64,000 nucleotides of DNA from positions 1-64,000 of the forward strand of contig NZ_JACZKG010000003.1 of assembly GCF_014860165.1 (NCBI RefSeq), written 5' to 3'. The stretch is from Devosia sp. GTDB lineage: Bacteria > Pseudomonadota > Alphaproteobacteria > Rhizobiales > Devosiaceae. The position numbers and the translations under genes were made by a program. Positions 44,952 to 53,885 of this stretch are shown piece after piece (position 1 is the first letter of the stretch; the number at the start of each line of letters is the position of its first letter). The notes beneath the pieces are model-generated. The model did no database searches, was not told where the DNA came from, and worked only from the letters and a program-made list of their open reading frames with translations.

Positions 44952-45476
44952 CAGACGCCGCTCGGGAGTTGCAGCGTTGCGGACTCTCACAAGCGCGCGG
45001 CGGTAACGCCGGACGCTAGCCAAGCGCCGACTGCCTGACTTACAATCGCACAATCTATCCGCAGCAGGCTCCCTTCATCCCGCCTGCCCGCCAATCAATT
45101 CGAATACAACGAAGTCCGACCGGTCCCGCCAGCGGCACGCCAAACACATGAAGAATGGCGCGCTCCAAGCGTCCGGTTTTTGAGGTCACACACTTCACTT
45201 CCTTGCCAGGTTCAAGCCTTTGTCCACCTGTTTGCAGCTTGTCCTTCACTTGGCCGCCTCACTGCATTCCGGTTTGGCCTTAGGTGCATCTTGCCTCGTG
45301 CCACATTTCTCGGTGCCGACGCTCGGATCGGTACCATCCGGAGCGGCGTCTGTTCATGTGTGGTTGGCGTACGTTCTGATTACTCTGGCAGGCTACATAT
45401 CGCCTCGACGCGTGGGCACTGGCGCGCCAATTAGTCACTAAAAGAATTGAAAGCCCCCAAGAGTTGGCCTTACGGT
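44952..45476. other. No gene recognised (525 bp)
   Basis: A 73-codon hydrophobic frame at 45220-45441 and a reverse frame at 45055-45249 are open but show no ribosome site or family match. I see no repeats or terminator. Confidence 0.45.
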
Positions 45477-46595
45477 CTAGCCTTTCCAGCGCAGTGCTGG
45501 ACGCTCAACTGCTGCCCATGAAAACCACGCCAGGGAACCCGCCAGGAGCAGGGACGTCGCTATGTGGGCTGGGATGAGCCCCTCTGACCAATTGAATACA
45601 TGCACCAGTGCCTGTTGCACTGGCCAGCCATATAGGTAGAGTCCGAATGAAATGTCCGCGCGCTGTGTCCACGCCCACGCTTGCCGCAGAGTTGTTCCCC
45701 CGAGCACCAAAGCGGCGTAGCCGAAGGCCAGGATGGACCAGACGGAGGCGCCCGGCACTAGACTTAGGGAAAGGGCAGCTGCTACCGCGATAAAGGCAAG
45801 TGCAGGCGACAGGCCGATACGATGTCGCAGCTCGAAAGCTAGCATACCCAGAGTGAACGCGAAAGCGAAGCGGGCCAGACTGGCCACCGCGTTCTCGCTT
45901 TCGGCATCTACGCCGATGCCCAAAGTTACAGCCACGGCGCTTATGGCCAAGACGACCGACAGAATCAAGCGACTGCCCGCCCACCCAAGGACAGCCAGAA
46001 TAGCGAAGGATACGTAAGCGATAAGTTCGAACTTTATGGTCCACAAAGATGCATTGGTCTCATGTCGCATCTCATGGCTGAAGGCGGGGAGGTCCGCTCC
46101 AGCAAAGTCATAAGCAACTTGCAATGGGTACAACCAGTTTGCAGGATCGGTGAAGTAACGCCAGACCGGTACATCGGCGCCTATCGGGCCGATCGCAACC
46201 GTGGTGACCACTCCCGCCATGAGGAGTGCCGGGTATATTCGAAGAACTCTGGCCCGCAGAAATCTTGCAAGGTTCGGGCGCAGCGCAAAGCTACGGCTGA
46301 CCATCATCCCTGAGAGGACGAAGAAGATATTTACTGCAGTTGCTCCCAGATCATAGGCCGCCCATGAAAGAGGTTCTGACCGGTTTCCATCCAGCAATAT
46401 AAAAAAGGAATGGGAAACTATCACCATAACGGCCGCAAGCAGCCGGACAAAGTTAAAGCTATTCGCTGGGTTGTCGAGCGCCATGGATAGGCTTGGTCCA
46501 AGCGGCAAAAGTCCTTTTCGGAACCTGATAACGTTGAACGAAATTCCGGCAACCTCGTTTAAGGTCGACGGTAGTCTAGGTCCAAAAGTTCTCAT
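45477..46595 (-). CDS. Acyltransferase 3 family membrane protein
   Basis: A 372-residue protein of about ten helices. It includes NSFNFVRLLAAVMVIVSHSF, FFVLSGMMVSRSFALRPNLA and RARVLRIYPAL, the usual opening of the family that O-acylates polysaccharides or peptidoglycan. AAGGACC lies before the ATG at 46595; an internal ATG at 46484 is possible. The ATG overlaps the truncated GH25 gene by four bases. Confidence 0.85.
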   Translation of the reverse strand: MRTFGPRLPSTLNEVAGISFNVIRFRKGLLPLGPSLSMALDNPANSFNFVRLLAAVMVIVSHSFFILLDGNRSEPLSWAAYDLGATAVNIFFVLSGMMVSRSFALRPNLARFLRARVLRIYPALLMAGVVTTVAIGPIGADVPVWRYFTDPANWLYPLQVAYDFAGADLPAFSHEMRHETNASLWTIKFELIAYVSFAILAVLGWAGSRLILSVVLAISAVAVTLGIGVDAESENAVASLARFAFAFTLGMLAFELRHRIGLSPALAFIAVAAALSLSLVPGASVWSILAFGYAALVLGGTTLRQAWAWTQRADISFGLYLYGWPVQQALVHVFNWSEGLIPAHIATSLLLAGSLAWFSWAAVERPALRWKG

Positions 46596-47149
46596 TGTCG
46601 GTCCTTCCCGCAGCGACCGGAGCCGGCGAAATAGGCAAACGCACGCGGGTCGCAGCCCGTCGCTAAAAAGGCCTGCCAATCCATCGCAGAGCCAAAGAAG
46701 GCGTTGCGATCGACCTCACCAACTACGCCGCGCACCACACCCGTCTGAGTCCACTGCCAGAAAGTCCAACCACGATTGACATAATGGTCTTTAGTATCGG
46801 CAGCAGTAGAGCGCAGCCAGATGCTGTTGGGAAAGGTCTCTCCCGCAAGGATATCCCGATGAAAATTGATGTCGGTATAGATGATGGGCAGCTTGCCGGT
46901 GTGGCGTTCCATCGCAGCGAGCATGAGCTGCACCTTGCCAAGCGTTTCGGCTCTCGACCCGCGGCTGCGGCAGCTTGAGCCGTTCTGCCATTCCAGATCG
47001 AGCACCGGCGGCAGCGCGTCAGCGTCAGCGGGAACCATGGCGGTGAACCAGGCCGCCCGTTCGGCAGCGCTGGAACCCGACCTGAATGGTGTTAGGGGCG
47101 CTGTCGCGCGATACTGCGCGCTTACCCGTTTGGTCGGCGGGGTAATCAC
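46592..47149 (-). pseudogene. GH25 lysozyme-like protein, N-terminal half missing
   Basis: The frame encodes VPADADALPPVLDLEWQN, HTGKLPIIYTDINFHRDIL, PNSIWLRSTA and RGWTFWQWTQTGVVRGVVGE, the C-terminal half of a GH25 muramidase, including the DxE catalytic acidic region. The first half (DVSHWxG and the first acidic residue) is missing. A GTG overlapping the PBP2 stop could start a 185-aa product with a foreign N-terminus. It may be expressed but is probably inactive. Confidence 0.65.
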
Positions 47150-48882
47150 GGCTGCTCTCCCGCGACAAGCGGAGCAGCCGTCAGCGGGCGTGTCATCGCT
47201 GCGATGATAGCGGCGTCCAGATCGGGTGTCGGCGCGGGTGCCACCCCAAGCATCGGAGCAACTTTTGCAATGATGCGTCCCGATACTTCGCCCGCATTCC
47301 ACCCCGCCGTATTACCCGACTGCGGATTTTCCGGTTCCGCTTCATCGAGGAGAATTAGCATCACGTATTGCGGGTCTTCCATTGGAAAGGCGGTAACGAA
47401 GACATTCAGATTTTTCTTTGCTCCATAGCGTCCGTTGACGACCTTCTCCGCTGTTCCCGTTTTGCCGCCGACACGATAACCCATGGCGATACGGTTCATC
47501 CGCGAACCCGAGCCTTGCATGGCGTTGAACCGCAACAACTGACGGAGTATGGCGCTAGTTTCCTCGGAAATGACCCTCGTTGCCATCGTTAGGGCCACTG
47601 TTTCAGTGCGGGGATAAAAGGTTGGCTGGAGCAGGTTTCCCCCATTGACGAACGCAGCCAGAGCCCGTGCCATGTGCAGAGGCGAAATGCTGAATCCGTG
47701 ACCGAAAGAAGCGGTGGCTGCGACGACTTCGGAAAATTCGGCTGGCACATTCGGGGCCGCCATTTCCGGCAACTCGGTGACGATGGGCTTGTCGAAACCG
47801 ACGCGCGAAAAGAAGGCGCGGTAGTTGTCTTTACCCATTTGCTGGACGATTTGGATCGTTCCAACGTTGGACGAGTAACGAAAGATCTCGGGCACGGTTA
47901 GGATGCGGCCTTCGCCGCGAAAGTCGTTGATCGCAAAGCGGCCAAAACGCACCGGAAAGCGCGCATCAAACGAGTCGTTGAGGGTAACTGCACCGCTGTC
48001 TAATGCTGCGGCAAACGAAACGGTTTTGACCACAGACCCCAGTTCGAAATTGCCGGCCGTGATGCGGTTGAAACGTCCCTCTTCCAACGCAGAAGCGGGA
48101 ACATTGGGGTCGAAGTCGGGCAGGGACACCATGGCGAGGATTTCACCCGTACGCGCGTCGAGCATCACACCGGCGCCGGCGATGGACTGGTAGCGCTTGA
48201 TCGCATCAACCAGCTCAACATACATGGCGTGCTGTACGCGCATGTCGATCGTCAGTCGCACCGCCTGTAGGGCCTGGCCCCGAGCAATACCCGCAGCTTG
48301 CAAGGCGGCCACGCCGCTATCGTCCAAGTCGCTTTCGATACCGGCTATGCCTTGGCTGTCAATGTTCACGGTTCCAAGTACATGTGATGCTTCGACACCC
48401 CCTGGATAGAAGCGACGGCTTTCGGTCAAGAAATCGATGCCGGGGATCCCAAGGCCCATCACCTGGTCACGTATATTGGGTGTCAGTTCTCGCTGGACCC
48501 ACACAAAACCCTTGTCCCCAGTCAGACGGTTACGCAGCCAAGTGGGATCGAGATCAGGCAGAACGCTTCGAAGGGCCGTTACCGCCTCCTCGACATCAAT
48601 AATTCTGCGTGGTTCGGCGTAAAGCGACGGCACCCGAAGGTCGACGGCCATCTCCAATCCATTCCGGTCGAGGATGGCCGGACGAGACGCCTCGATTTCG
48701 CTAATCTCCTGCCCCTCGATGGTGGTCGTGGTTTCCACAGTGCCCAGCTGGACGAGCTTTGCGCCAATCACAGCAAAGCCGATCGAAACTACGATTGTCA
48801 TGATGGCAAGCCGTCGGCGAGTCATCGCCGTGCGCGCGTAATTTGCCCCGGGGAGGGTGATTGTTTGGTCAATGGTGCTCAA
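47146..48882 (-). CDS. Penicillin-binding protein 2 / FtsI-type transpeptidase
   Basis: About 578 residues: one N-terminal helix (IMTIVVSIGFAVIGAKLVQL), a pedestal domain, and the transpeptidase domain with SVVK, SSN (in IFRYSSNVGTIQI) and GGKTGTAEK. This is a class B PBP of the FtsI/PBP3 type that cross-links septal peptidoglycan. The start is uncertain: ATG at 48825, TTG at 48882, or ATG at 48996. It stands outside a division cluster, so it is an extra copy. Overlaps with the two genes downstream suggest one transcript. Confidence 0.88.
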   Translation of the reverse strand: MSTIDQTITLPGANYARTAMTRRRLAIMTIVVSIGFAVIGAKLVQLGTVETTTTIEGQEISEIEASRPAILDRNGLEMAVDLRVPSLYAEPRRIIDVEEAVTALRSVLPDLDPTWLRNRLTGDKGFVWVQRELTPNIRDQVMGLGIPGIDFLTESRRFYPGGVEASHVLGTVNIDSQGIAGIESDLDDSGVAALQAAGIARGQALQAVRLTIDMRVQHAMYVELVDAIKRYQSIAGAGVMLDARTGEILAMVSLPDFDPNVPASALEEGRFNRITAGNFELGSVVKTVSFAAALDSGAVTLNDSFDARFPVRFGRFAINDFRGEGRILTVPEIFRYSSNVGTIQIVQQMGKDNYRAFFSRVGFDKPIVTELPEMAAPNVPAEFSEVVAATASFGHGFSISPLHMARALAAFVNGGNLLQPTFYPRTETVALTMATRVISEETSAILRQLLRFNAMQGSGSRMNRIAMGYRVGGKTGTAEKVVNGRYGAKKNLNVFVTAFPMEDPQYVMLILLDEAEPENPQSGNTAGWNAGEVSGRIIAKVAPMLGVAPAPTPDLDAAIIAAMTRPLTAAPLVAGEQP

Positions 48883-48958
48883 GGTGATTCCATAATTACG
48901 CGACTGCGCCGCTATAGGCGCCTTAGTCAGTCTGGGCCAAGCCTGCCCGGCTGCGTAA

Positions 48959-49297
48959 TCAGGAGCGGTTCGGTGGCCGTTCCAGGACGTGTCCAATGGA
49001 AAGAGTCGTCAGTGGCGTGCTGCTCAACTGCCAAGTCGAAGATGGTTTATCGCGGTTCTGGTAACTTGTCGCGACGTTCGCATTTCCGTCAGGGCTATGG
49101 TCGTGTACCGAGTGCCCGTGGCGGTGACTTTGAACGTCCCCAGCCGAGGGGAGCTGTGTATGGCTGGCAGAAACGAAGTGAATGCTTCGTTCGCCATGAC
49201 CGCCCGCAAAAGACCCCGCACTCGCCTGTGCAAAAATGGCCACGCATATTGCCAGCAGCCCTACCGACAAGAGCGATTTCAGGTTGCGGAACGACAT
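48959..49297 (-). CDS. Small exported His-rich protein with ERPPNRS tail (112 aa)
   Basis: MSFRNLKSLLSVGLLAICVA begins an export signal. The mature part has SHRHGHSVHDHSPDG, a His-rich metal-binding-type stretch, and ends GHVLERPPNRS. It overlaps the possible N-terminal extension of PBP2. Member of the five-protein set with Pro-Pro tails. Confidence 0.55.
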   Translation of the reverse strand: MSFRNLKSLLSVGLLAICVAIFAQASAGSFAGGHGERSIHFVSASHTQLPSAGDVQSHRHGHSVHDHSPDGNANVATSYQNRDKPSSTWQLSSTPLTTLSIGHVLERPPNRS

Positions 49298-49836
49298 GAA
49301 TTCAGCGTCCTACAAAATTGTTAAATATGCGTGAGGAAACGCCGTTTCTTTCATGTGTGCACAATCCAAAGAACCTGGCTCATCCAAGGTGTTCCTCAAA
49401 GCTCCCCATCTGCGTCGATGACCGGCGCAGAACGGAGTACATTCATCAGGTGCTGCGCAGGTCCGTGACCTCGAAGCTACCTGTCTCGCCGGGGGCCAAG
49501 GGCTCGGTGCACGCGGTGTTGGAAGCGCCATCCAGTTCAGGAACGGACTTGGGTGCCCAGTGGACAATCGTGGTTGGTTGAGGCGTTGATGTCGGTCAAC
49601 ATGGGAGGTCTCGCCGGGAGGAAGGATCAGGCCTAGCCTGCTGAAACCATCAGTAATGCCGAGCCATGCTGCAAAGGCCGCAAGACGAGGCGGAGCAATC
49701 GGCGCGGGGTCGACCGGCGCTATGACTGGATGGCTCATCGTCGGTCGAAACAAGCTGTCAACGGGCTCTTTGGTCCAACCTCGGCTTGAATCTGCGAACT
49801 CGGAACAATCTCACATCTCCGGAAGCAGTGTCTACT
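49298..49836. other. No gene recognised (540 bp)
   Basis: Reverse-strand frames overlap here but none has a family signature, and frames change repeatedly, which suggests decayed coding DNA. Confidence 0.45.
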
Positions 49837-49929
49837 TCAGCCTCCCCTCGTGCCAAATTGCGCCTTGACGGCTTTGGATACCGATCGCTCGCAGCCGGTG
49901 CAGGTCATGCCCCCCTGGTAAGTTAGCGT
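49837..49929 (-). pseudogene. HMA domain fragment (copper chaperone or ATPase N-terminus)
   Basis: The reverse strand encodes [20 protein letters not shown], then VKAQFGTRGG and a stop. This is the metal loop and first helix of a heavy-metal-associated domain with its CxxC. The remaining beta strands are absent, so it is a truncated MerP/CopZ/ATPase-type domain. Confidence 0.6.
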
Positions 49930-50080
49930 GGTCTGGCTCCATCGTGGTGACCTCCGGTTCCGAACTCCGAGGGTGGCGCCTGGCGATCGGTGTGCTCGAA
50001 GTTGTGCTGCAACCATATCGATGGTGAGGTTTTTGGTCCACGGGCCGACTGTGGCTCTTCCTCAACTAAGGAGATTTAAG

Positions 50081-50482
50081 ATGCACGTACGCGAGATGAT
50101 CAGCACCCACCCACATGTCCAGGGCGGCACCGCAGACAACCTACTGAAATGCATCGAAGAGTGCTATGCCTGCGCCCAGACCTGCACCAGCTGCGCCGAT
50201 GCCTGCCTTGGCGAGGACATGGTCAACGAACTGACCCATTGCATTCGCCTGAACCTTGACTGCGCCGACATTTGTACGGCCGCCGGGGCAATGGCTTCCC
50301 GCCGCACCGGCTCCAACATTGAAGTGCTGCGCGCCGCCATCCAGGCATGCGCCGAAGCGTGCCGCGCCTGCGGCGACGAATGTGCAAAGCACGCCCAGAT
50401 GCACGAGCACTGCCGAATCTGTGCCGAGGCGTGTCGCTCCTGCGAGCTGGCCTGCAGGGAAGCACTGTCCGACGTCCACTAG
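50081..50482 (+). CDS. Four-helix-bundle copper-storage protein (Csp3/DUF326)
   Basis: A 133-residue cytoplasmic protein, with AAGGAG before the ATG. It contains 18 cysteines spaced at helical intervals ([49 protein letters not shown]), which line the inside of a tetrameric four-helix bundle and store many Cu(I) ions. No signal peptide is present, in line with cytosolic Csp3. It is not next to copA but fits the copper theme. A hairpin follows. Confidence 0.92.
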   Translation: MHVREMISTHPHVQGGTADNLLKCIEECYACAQTCTSCADACLGEDMVNELTHCIRLNLDCADICTAAGAMASRRTGSNIEVLRAAIQACAEACRACGDECAKHAQMHEHCRICAEACRSCELACREALSDVH

Positions 50483-50490
50483 GAATCAGA

Positions 50491-50515
50491 GGAGCCGCGG
50501 CTTGGCTGCGGCTCC
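50491..50515 (+). terminator. Hairpin terminator after the Csp gene
   Basis: GGAGCCGC and GCGGCTCC form an 8-bp stem with a 9-base loop, without a long T run. It lies 9 bases after the stop and may serve both directions. Confidence 0.5.
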
Positions 50516-50525
50516 GCGTTGCTAC

Positions 50526-50650
50526 TCACTCCATGCTCACCAGGTAGTTCGCCATGTTCTCGAGGTGGTCGTTCGGCAGGTATCTGCTGATCTCGCGCAC
50601 GACCTCGACGGCGTCGCCGTTCGGATGCACGCCAGTCCAGACTTCGATAT
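50526..50650 (-). pseudogene. C-terminal fragment of a diheme cytochrome c
   Basis: The reverse strand encodes TGVHPNGDAVEVVREISRYL then PNDHLENMANYLVSME and a stop. The diheme cytochrome at 40,170 ends TGVLPDGDAFGGSMAEVV...YLLDQHLEDMATYLLNLE, so this is a related tail lacking ~5 residues. No heme site remains. Confidence 0.55.
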
Positions 50651-50814
50651 ATGTGTGGGTCCCGACCGACGTGGAGCCAACCCGAAAGTGAAGCCAACCG
50701 GGGCCGAGGCTCGGACAAATCAAGCGTGACTAGTCAACGCCGGTTAGCCCTACCATTCAAGTTCGAATCTGAGCAAAAAACGCGAGAATAACGCTGTTAT
50801 GGCGCGCGCCAGCG

Positions 50815-51795
50815 TCACTGCGGCGCGTTGAGCTCGGGATAGATCACGGCCGAGCACTGCCGGTTCTGCGCGTCGAGCAGGGCCTGCTCTCTAGCCGTGA
50901 CGATGCCGGTTTCGATGGCGCTCCAGAGGTCATTGGTCTCCACGCCCTCCAACCCGCATTGACAATAGGTGGTGCAGAGGCCCGGCGCCGTGCCGCCGGC
51001 CTCACAGGTCGACTGGCAGGAGCGCAGGAAATCGGCGCTGCGCATGGCGATTTGCGGCTGGAAGACCAGGGAGGCCGGATAAACCAGCCCCAGCAGCAGG
51101 GGCTGGTGCAGCAGATAGATCAGCAGGCTCCAGCGCCCCAGGATAGCCAGCAGGCGCGGCAGGCGTCCGGTTGGTGCGATGGCGGCGATGCGCGGCGCCC
51201 AGGAGGCCAGCACCAGCCGCGTGGCAATCACCCCGAGCAGCACGACGCCCAGCCCGGGAAAGACCGGCACGAGGTCATTGGTTGGCGGCGGCACCTGCCA
51301 GAAGCCGAGCCATGACCAGGCCTTCTCGTTGAACAGGGCATCCGAGTAAAAGAAGGGCAACGCGATGACCACGGCGGCAACCCCGATGGCTAGCCAGAGC
51401 GGCGTGCGCACAAAGGCCAGGCCCATGAGGCTGAACAGGGCGATGGCATGCAGCACGCCGAAATAGACAAAGCTCTGCGGGAAGACAATCCAGGTCGCCA
51501 CCGTGATGGCCAGGGCGCCGGCGACGACAAAGACCCAGCGCTTCCAGAAGCTCCGCCAGCGGATGGCTTTGCCATGGCCCAGCACCAGCCCGACGCCGAC
51601 AAGGAACAAGAAAACCGCAAGTATGCTGCGGGCAATCAGCACCCAGGCTGGGTCATAGCCGACATCAGCGGCGATGAAGCGGAAATAGCTCAAATCCCAG
51701 CACAGGTGATAGGCCGCCATGGCAATGATGGCGATGCCGCGGGCGATATCGATAATGGCGAAGCGCGGGCGGGGAGTGCCGGGGTTGTCGGTCAT
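50815..51795 (-). CDS. DUF1624 / heparan-alpha-glucosaminide acetyltransferase-like membrane protein
   Basis: A 326-residue polytopic protein beginning with FAIIDIARGIAIIAMAAYHL and CWDLSYFRF, the family opening. About eight helices follow. The C-terminal ~70 residues contain unusual cysteines (SCQSTCEAGGTAPGLCTTYC, QCGLEG) outside the membrane. Bacterial members are membrane proteins of unknown substrate. The Cys-rich tail is not typical and might bind metal. Confidence 0.8.
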   Translation of the reverse strand: MTDNPGTPRPRFAIIDIARGIAIIAMAAYHLCWDLSYFRFIAADVGYDPAWVLIARSILAVFLFLVGVGLVLGHGKAIRWRSFWKRWVFVVAGALAITVATWIVFPQSFVYFGVLHAIALFSLMGLAFVRTPLWLAIGVAAVVIALPFFYSDALFNEKAWSWLGFWQVPPPTNDLVPVFPGLGVVLLGVIATRLVLASWAPRIAAIAPTGRLPRLLAILGRWSLLIYLLHQPLLLGLVYPASLVFQPQIAMRSADFLRSCQSTCEAGGTAPGLCTTYCQCGLEGVETNDLWSAIETGIVTAREQALLDAQNRQCSAVIYPELNAPQ

Positions 51796-52066
51796 AGGAC
51801 CCTCATCCGCCCTGCGGGCAGTTTCGCCCACGAGGGGATAAGGAGAGACGGTACTAGCGTCAAGAGTGGAGCCGCCCTTGTCCCCTCGTGGGTGGATCGG
51901 GCAAGGCCAAGACGGGTGGCGCGGTGCTTTCTATTCGATCGCGCATTCGCCGAAATCAGCTGGCATTCACGTTTCCGAGAGACAGCACCAGAAGTTGTGC
52001 TGGATCAAAGAAGGCGGTGCCGACCAGAGGTCTAGTCAAAAGCAAGAATGATGAAAGGCTTGTCCG

Positions 52067-53146
52067 ATGCTACTCCGCACGTCCCTGCTCAACGCCGTTG
52101 CCGGTCTTGTGCTCGCAGCTACTTTGGCCTCACCGGCGCATGCGGCCGGTACTCACGCTCACCCCGCCGAGAACGGGACGGCGGATGTGCCGTTGGACAT
52201 CGTTCGTGCACCCACGGATTTGCCGGGACCGCTTGTTGCGCGTGGCCCCGAGACCATCAAGGTCGGCCTGGAAACGGTGGAGGTCACCGGTGCTCTTGCT
52301 GACGGCGCCACCTACCACTACTGGACCTTCAACAGGAAGGTCCCGGGGCCTTTCGTACGGGCACGAGTTGGCGACACCGTGGAGGTGAGCCTGCATAACG
52401 TGGACGACAGCACCGAGCCGCACAGCGTGGACTTCCACGCAGCAACAGGACCTGGGGGCGGGGGCGCTGCCACCCATGCGCAACCCGGCGAAGCAAAGAG
52501 CTTCTCTTTCAAGGCGCTGAAGCCTGGCCTGTATGTCTACCATTGTGCGGTGCCGCTTGCGGCCGAGCACATTGCAAATGGCATGTATGGGCTCATCCTC
52601 GTGGAGCCCGAGGAGGCATTGCCCGCAGTTGACCGGGAGTTTTACGTCATGCAGGGCGAGATCTACACCGCGGAGGAATTCGGTTCCAAGGGAATGCTGA
52701 CGGGCAGCGTTGACCGGCTGCTCGACGAACAGCCGGAATACTATGTGTTCAACGGCGCCGCCGAGGCGCTGACGGGCGACCACGCGCTGAGGGCAGAAGT
52801 CGGAGAAACTGTCAGAATCTACTTTGGAGTGGGTGGGCCAAATAAGTCTTCTAGCTTCCACGTCATCGGGGAGATCTTCGACAAGGTCTACAATCTGGCA
52901 TCATTTGCGACCGAGCCAATGTCCGATGTGGCAACCGTCTCGGTTCCTCCTGGCGGCGCTGCGGTGGTCGATTTAACACTCGAGGTGCCCGGTGAATTTC
53001 TTCTTGTCGATCACGCACTGTCACGGGCTGCTCGTGGCCTTGTTGGCAAGCTCGTCGTCGAAGGAGAGGATGCGCCAGCAATCTTTAGCGCCACGGAGAG
53101 CTCGGAACCTGACCAGTTAGAATCCCACGGCGAGCCAGCACATTGA
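52067..53146 (+). CDS. nirK: Copper-containing nitrite reductase NirK (first copy)
   Basis: A 359-residue periplasmic enzyme reducing nitrite to NO. A Sec-type signal (LLNAVAGLVLAATLASPAHA) is seen. Type 1 copper ligands are His in PHSVDFHAATG, Cys in YHCAVP, His and Met in AEHIANGMYG. Type 2 ligands are the second His of VDFHAATG, the His of YHCAVP and SFHVIGEIF and the His of LVDHALSRA. The catalytic Asp (VDFH) and Ile (HVIG) are conserved. The C-terminal copper site is complete. DUF411 follows after 14 bases. Confidence 0.92.
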   Translation: MLLRTSLLNAVAGLVLAATLASPAHAAGTHAHPAENGTADVPLDIVRAPTDLPGPLVARGPETIKVGLETVEVTGALADGATYHYWTFNRKVPGPFVRARVGDTVEVSLHNVDDSTEPHSVDFHAATGPGGGGAATHAQPGEAKSFSFKALKPGLYVYHCAVPLAAEHIANGMYGLILVEPEEALPAVDREFYVMQGEIYTAEEFGSKGMLTGSVDRLLDEQPEYYVFNGAAEALTGDHALRAEVGETVRIYFGVGGPNKSSSFHVIGEIFDKVYNLASFATEPMSDVATVSVPPGGAAVVDLTLEVPGEFLLVDHALSRAARGLVGKLVVEGEDAPAIFSATESSEPDQLESHGEPAH

Positions 53147-53160
53147 AGGGAACTGATCGA

Positions 53161-53598
53161 ATGAAGCTGAGAACGATTATCCTTGCCGGGGCAATGGTGC
53201 TGCTGCCAGCTTCCGTCGCTCTCGCCGACGTGGCCGACGTCTTCAAGACCGCCGGGTGCGGGTGCTGCGAGAGGTGGATCGCCCATGCCCGGGATGGTGG
53301 TTTCGAACTCTTGCCACGCGATATTGATGTCGGCGAGATGGCGCGTATCAAAATGGAAGCTGGCATCGGGCCTAACTGGGCCTCCTGCCACACGACAATG
53401 ATCGGGGACTACGTGATCGAAGGCCACGTGCCGGCTCCCGAAATCGCTCGACTTTTGGCCGAGCGTCCGAACGCGCTAGGTCTTGCGGCTCCCTCCATGC
53501 CGGCGGGTTCGCCCGGCATGGAGGGAGCTAGCGAGGAGCCCTACGATGTGCTGTTACTGCTTGATAATGGTGAGGCTGTGGTCTTTTCCAAGCACTAG
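53161..53598 (+). CDS. DUF411 family metal-binding protein
   Basis: A 145-residue exported protein: signal peptide (LAGAMVLLPASVALADV), TAGCGCCERWIAHARD with the three-Cys motif, PNWASCHTTMIGDYVIEGHV and GLAAPSMPAGSPGMEG. DUF411 proteins (CopG-like) bind copper in the periplasm and are linked to copper and silver resistance. It sits between two nirK genes and may supply copper to them. Confidence 0.88.
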   Translation: MKLRTIILAGAMVLLPASVALADVADVFKTAGCGCCERWIAHARDGGFELLPRDIDVGEMARIKMEAGIGPNWASCHTTMIGDYVIEGHVPAPEIARLLAERPNALGLAAPSMPAGSPGMEGASEEPYDVLLLLDNGEAVVFSKH

Positions 53599-53717
53599 CG
53601 GCGTGTAAGACCCGAGGGGATGCCCTGCACCAGGAGCATTGACTTGCCTACTTAGGTTTGAACCTTTTCTTGTCCCCCCGTTTGCGACAGAAAACCGAAA
53701 ACCGATAGGGGAAGAAA

Positions 53718-53885
53718 GTGAAAACCGCATCATTTCGCGTGGCATGCGGACTGGCCGGGCTGATGCTCGCCGCGCCGGCATTAGCCCGAGTCCAAGGCAC
53801 CCGCTGCCCAGTAATGGAATTCAGGACCTGTGCCCGTATGAGCAGGCCCTTTTTGGCAAGAACGGAGAGAGCGAATGACGGATAA
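53718..53885 (+). CDS. Small ORF with export signal (55 aa, uncertain)
   Basis: GTG start with GGGGAAG upstream. The N-terminus is a convincing signal peptide (FRVACGLAGLMLAAPALA), but the mature part is only ~30 residues (RVQGTRCPVMEFRTCARMSR) and overlaps the next start by 11 bases. It could be the front of a truncated exported gene. Confidence 0.35.
   Translation: MKTASFRVACGLAGLMLAAPALARVQGTRCPVMEFRTCARMSRPFLARTERANDG

Noticed and set aside
45220-45441. Hydrophobic 73-codon frame as a membrane protein
   Set aside because: No ribosome site, irregular hydrophobic pattern and no neighbour support.
49310-49753. 147-codon reverse frame as a protein gene
   Set aside because: Pro/Arg-rich with no ribosome site or family signature, and parts look better in other frames; more likely decayed DNA.
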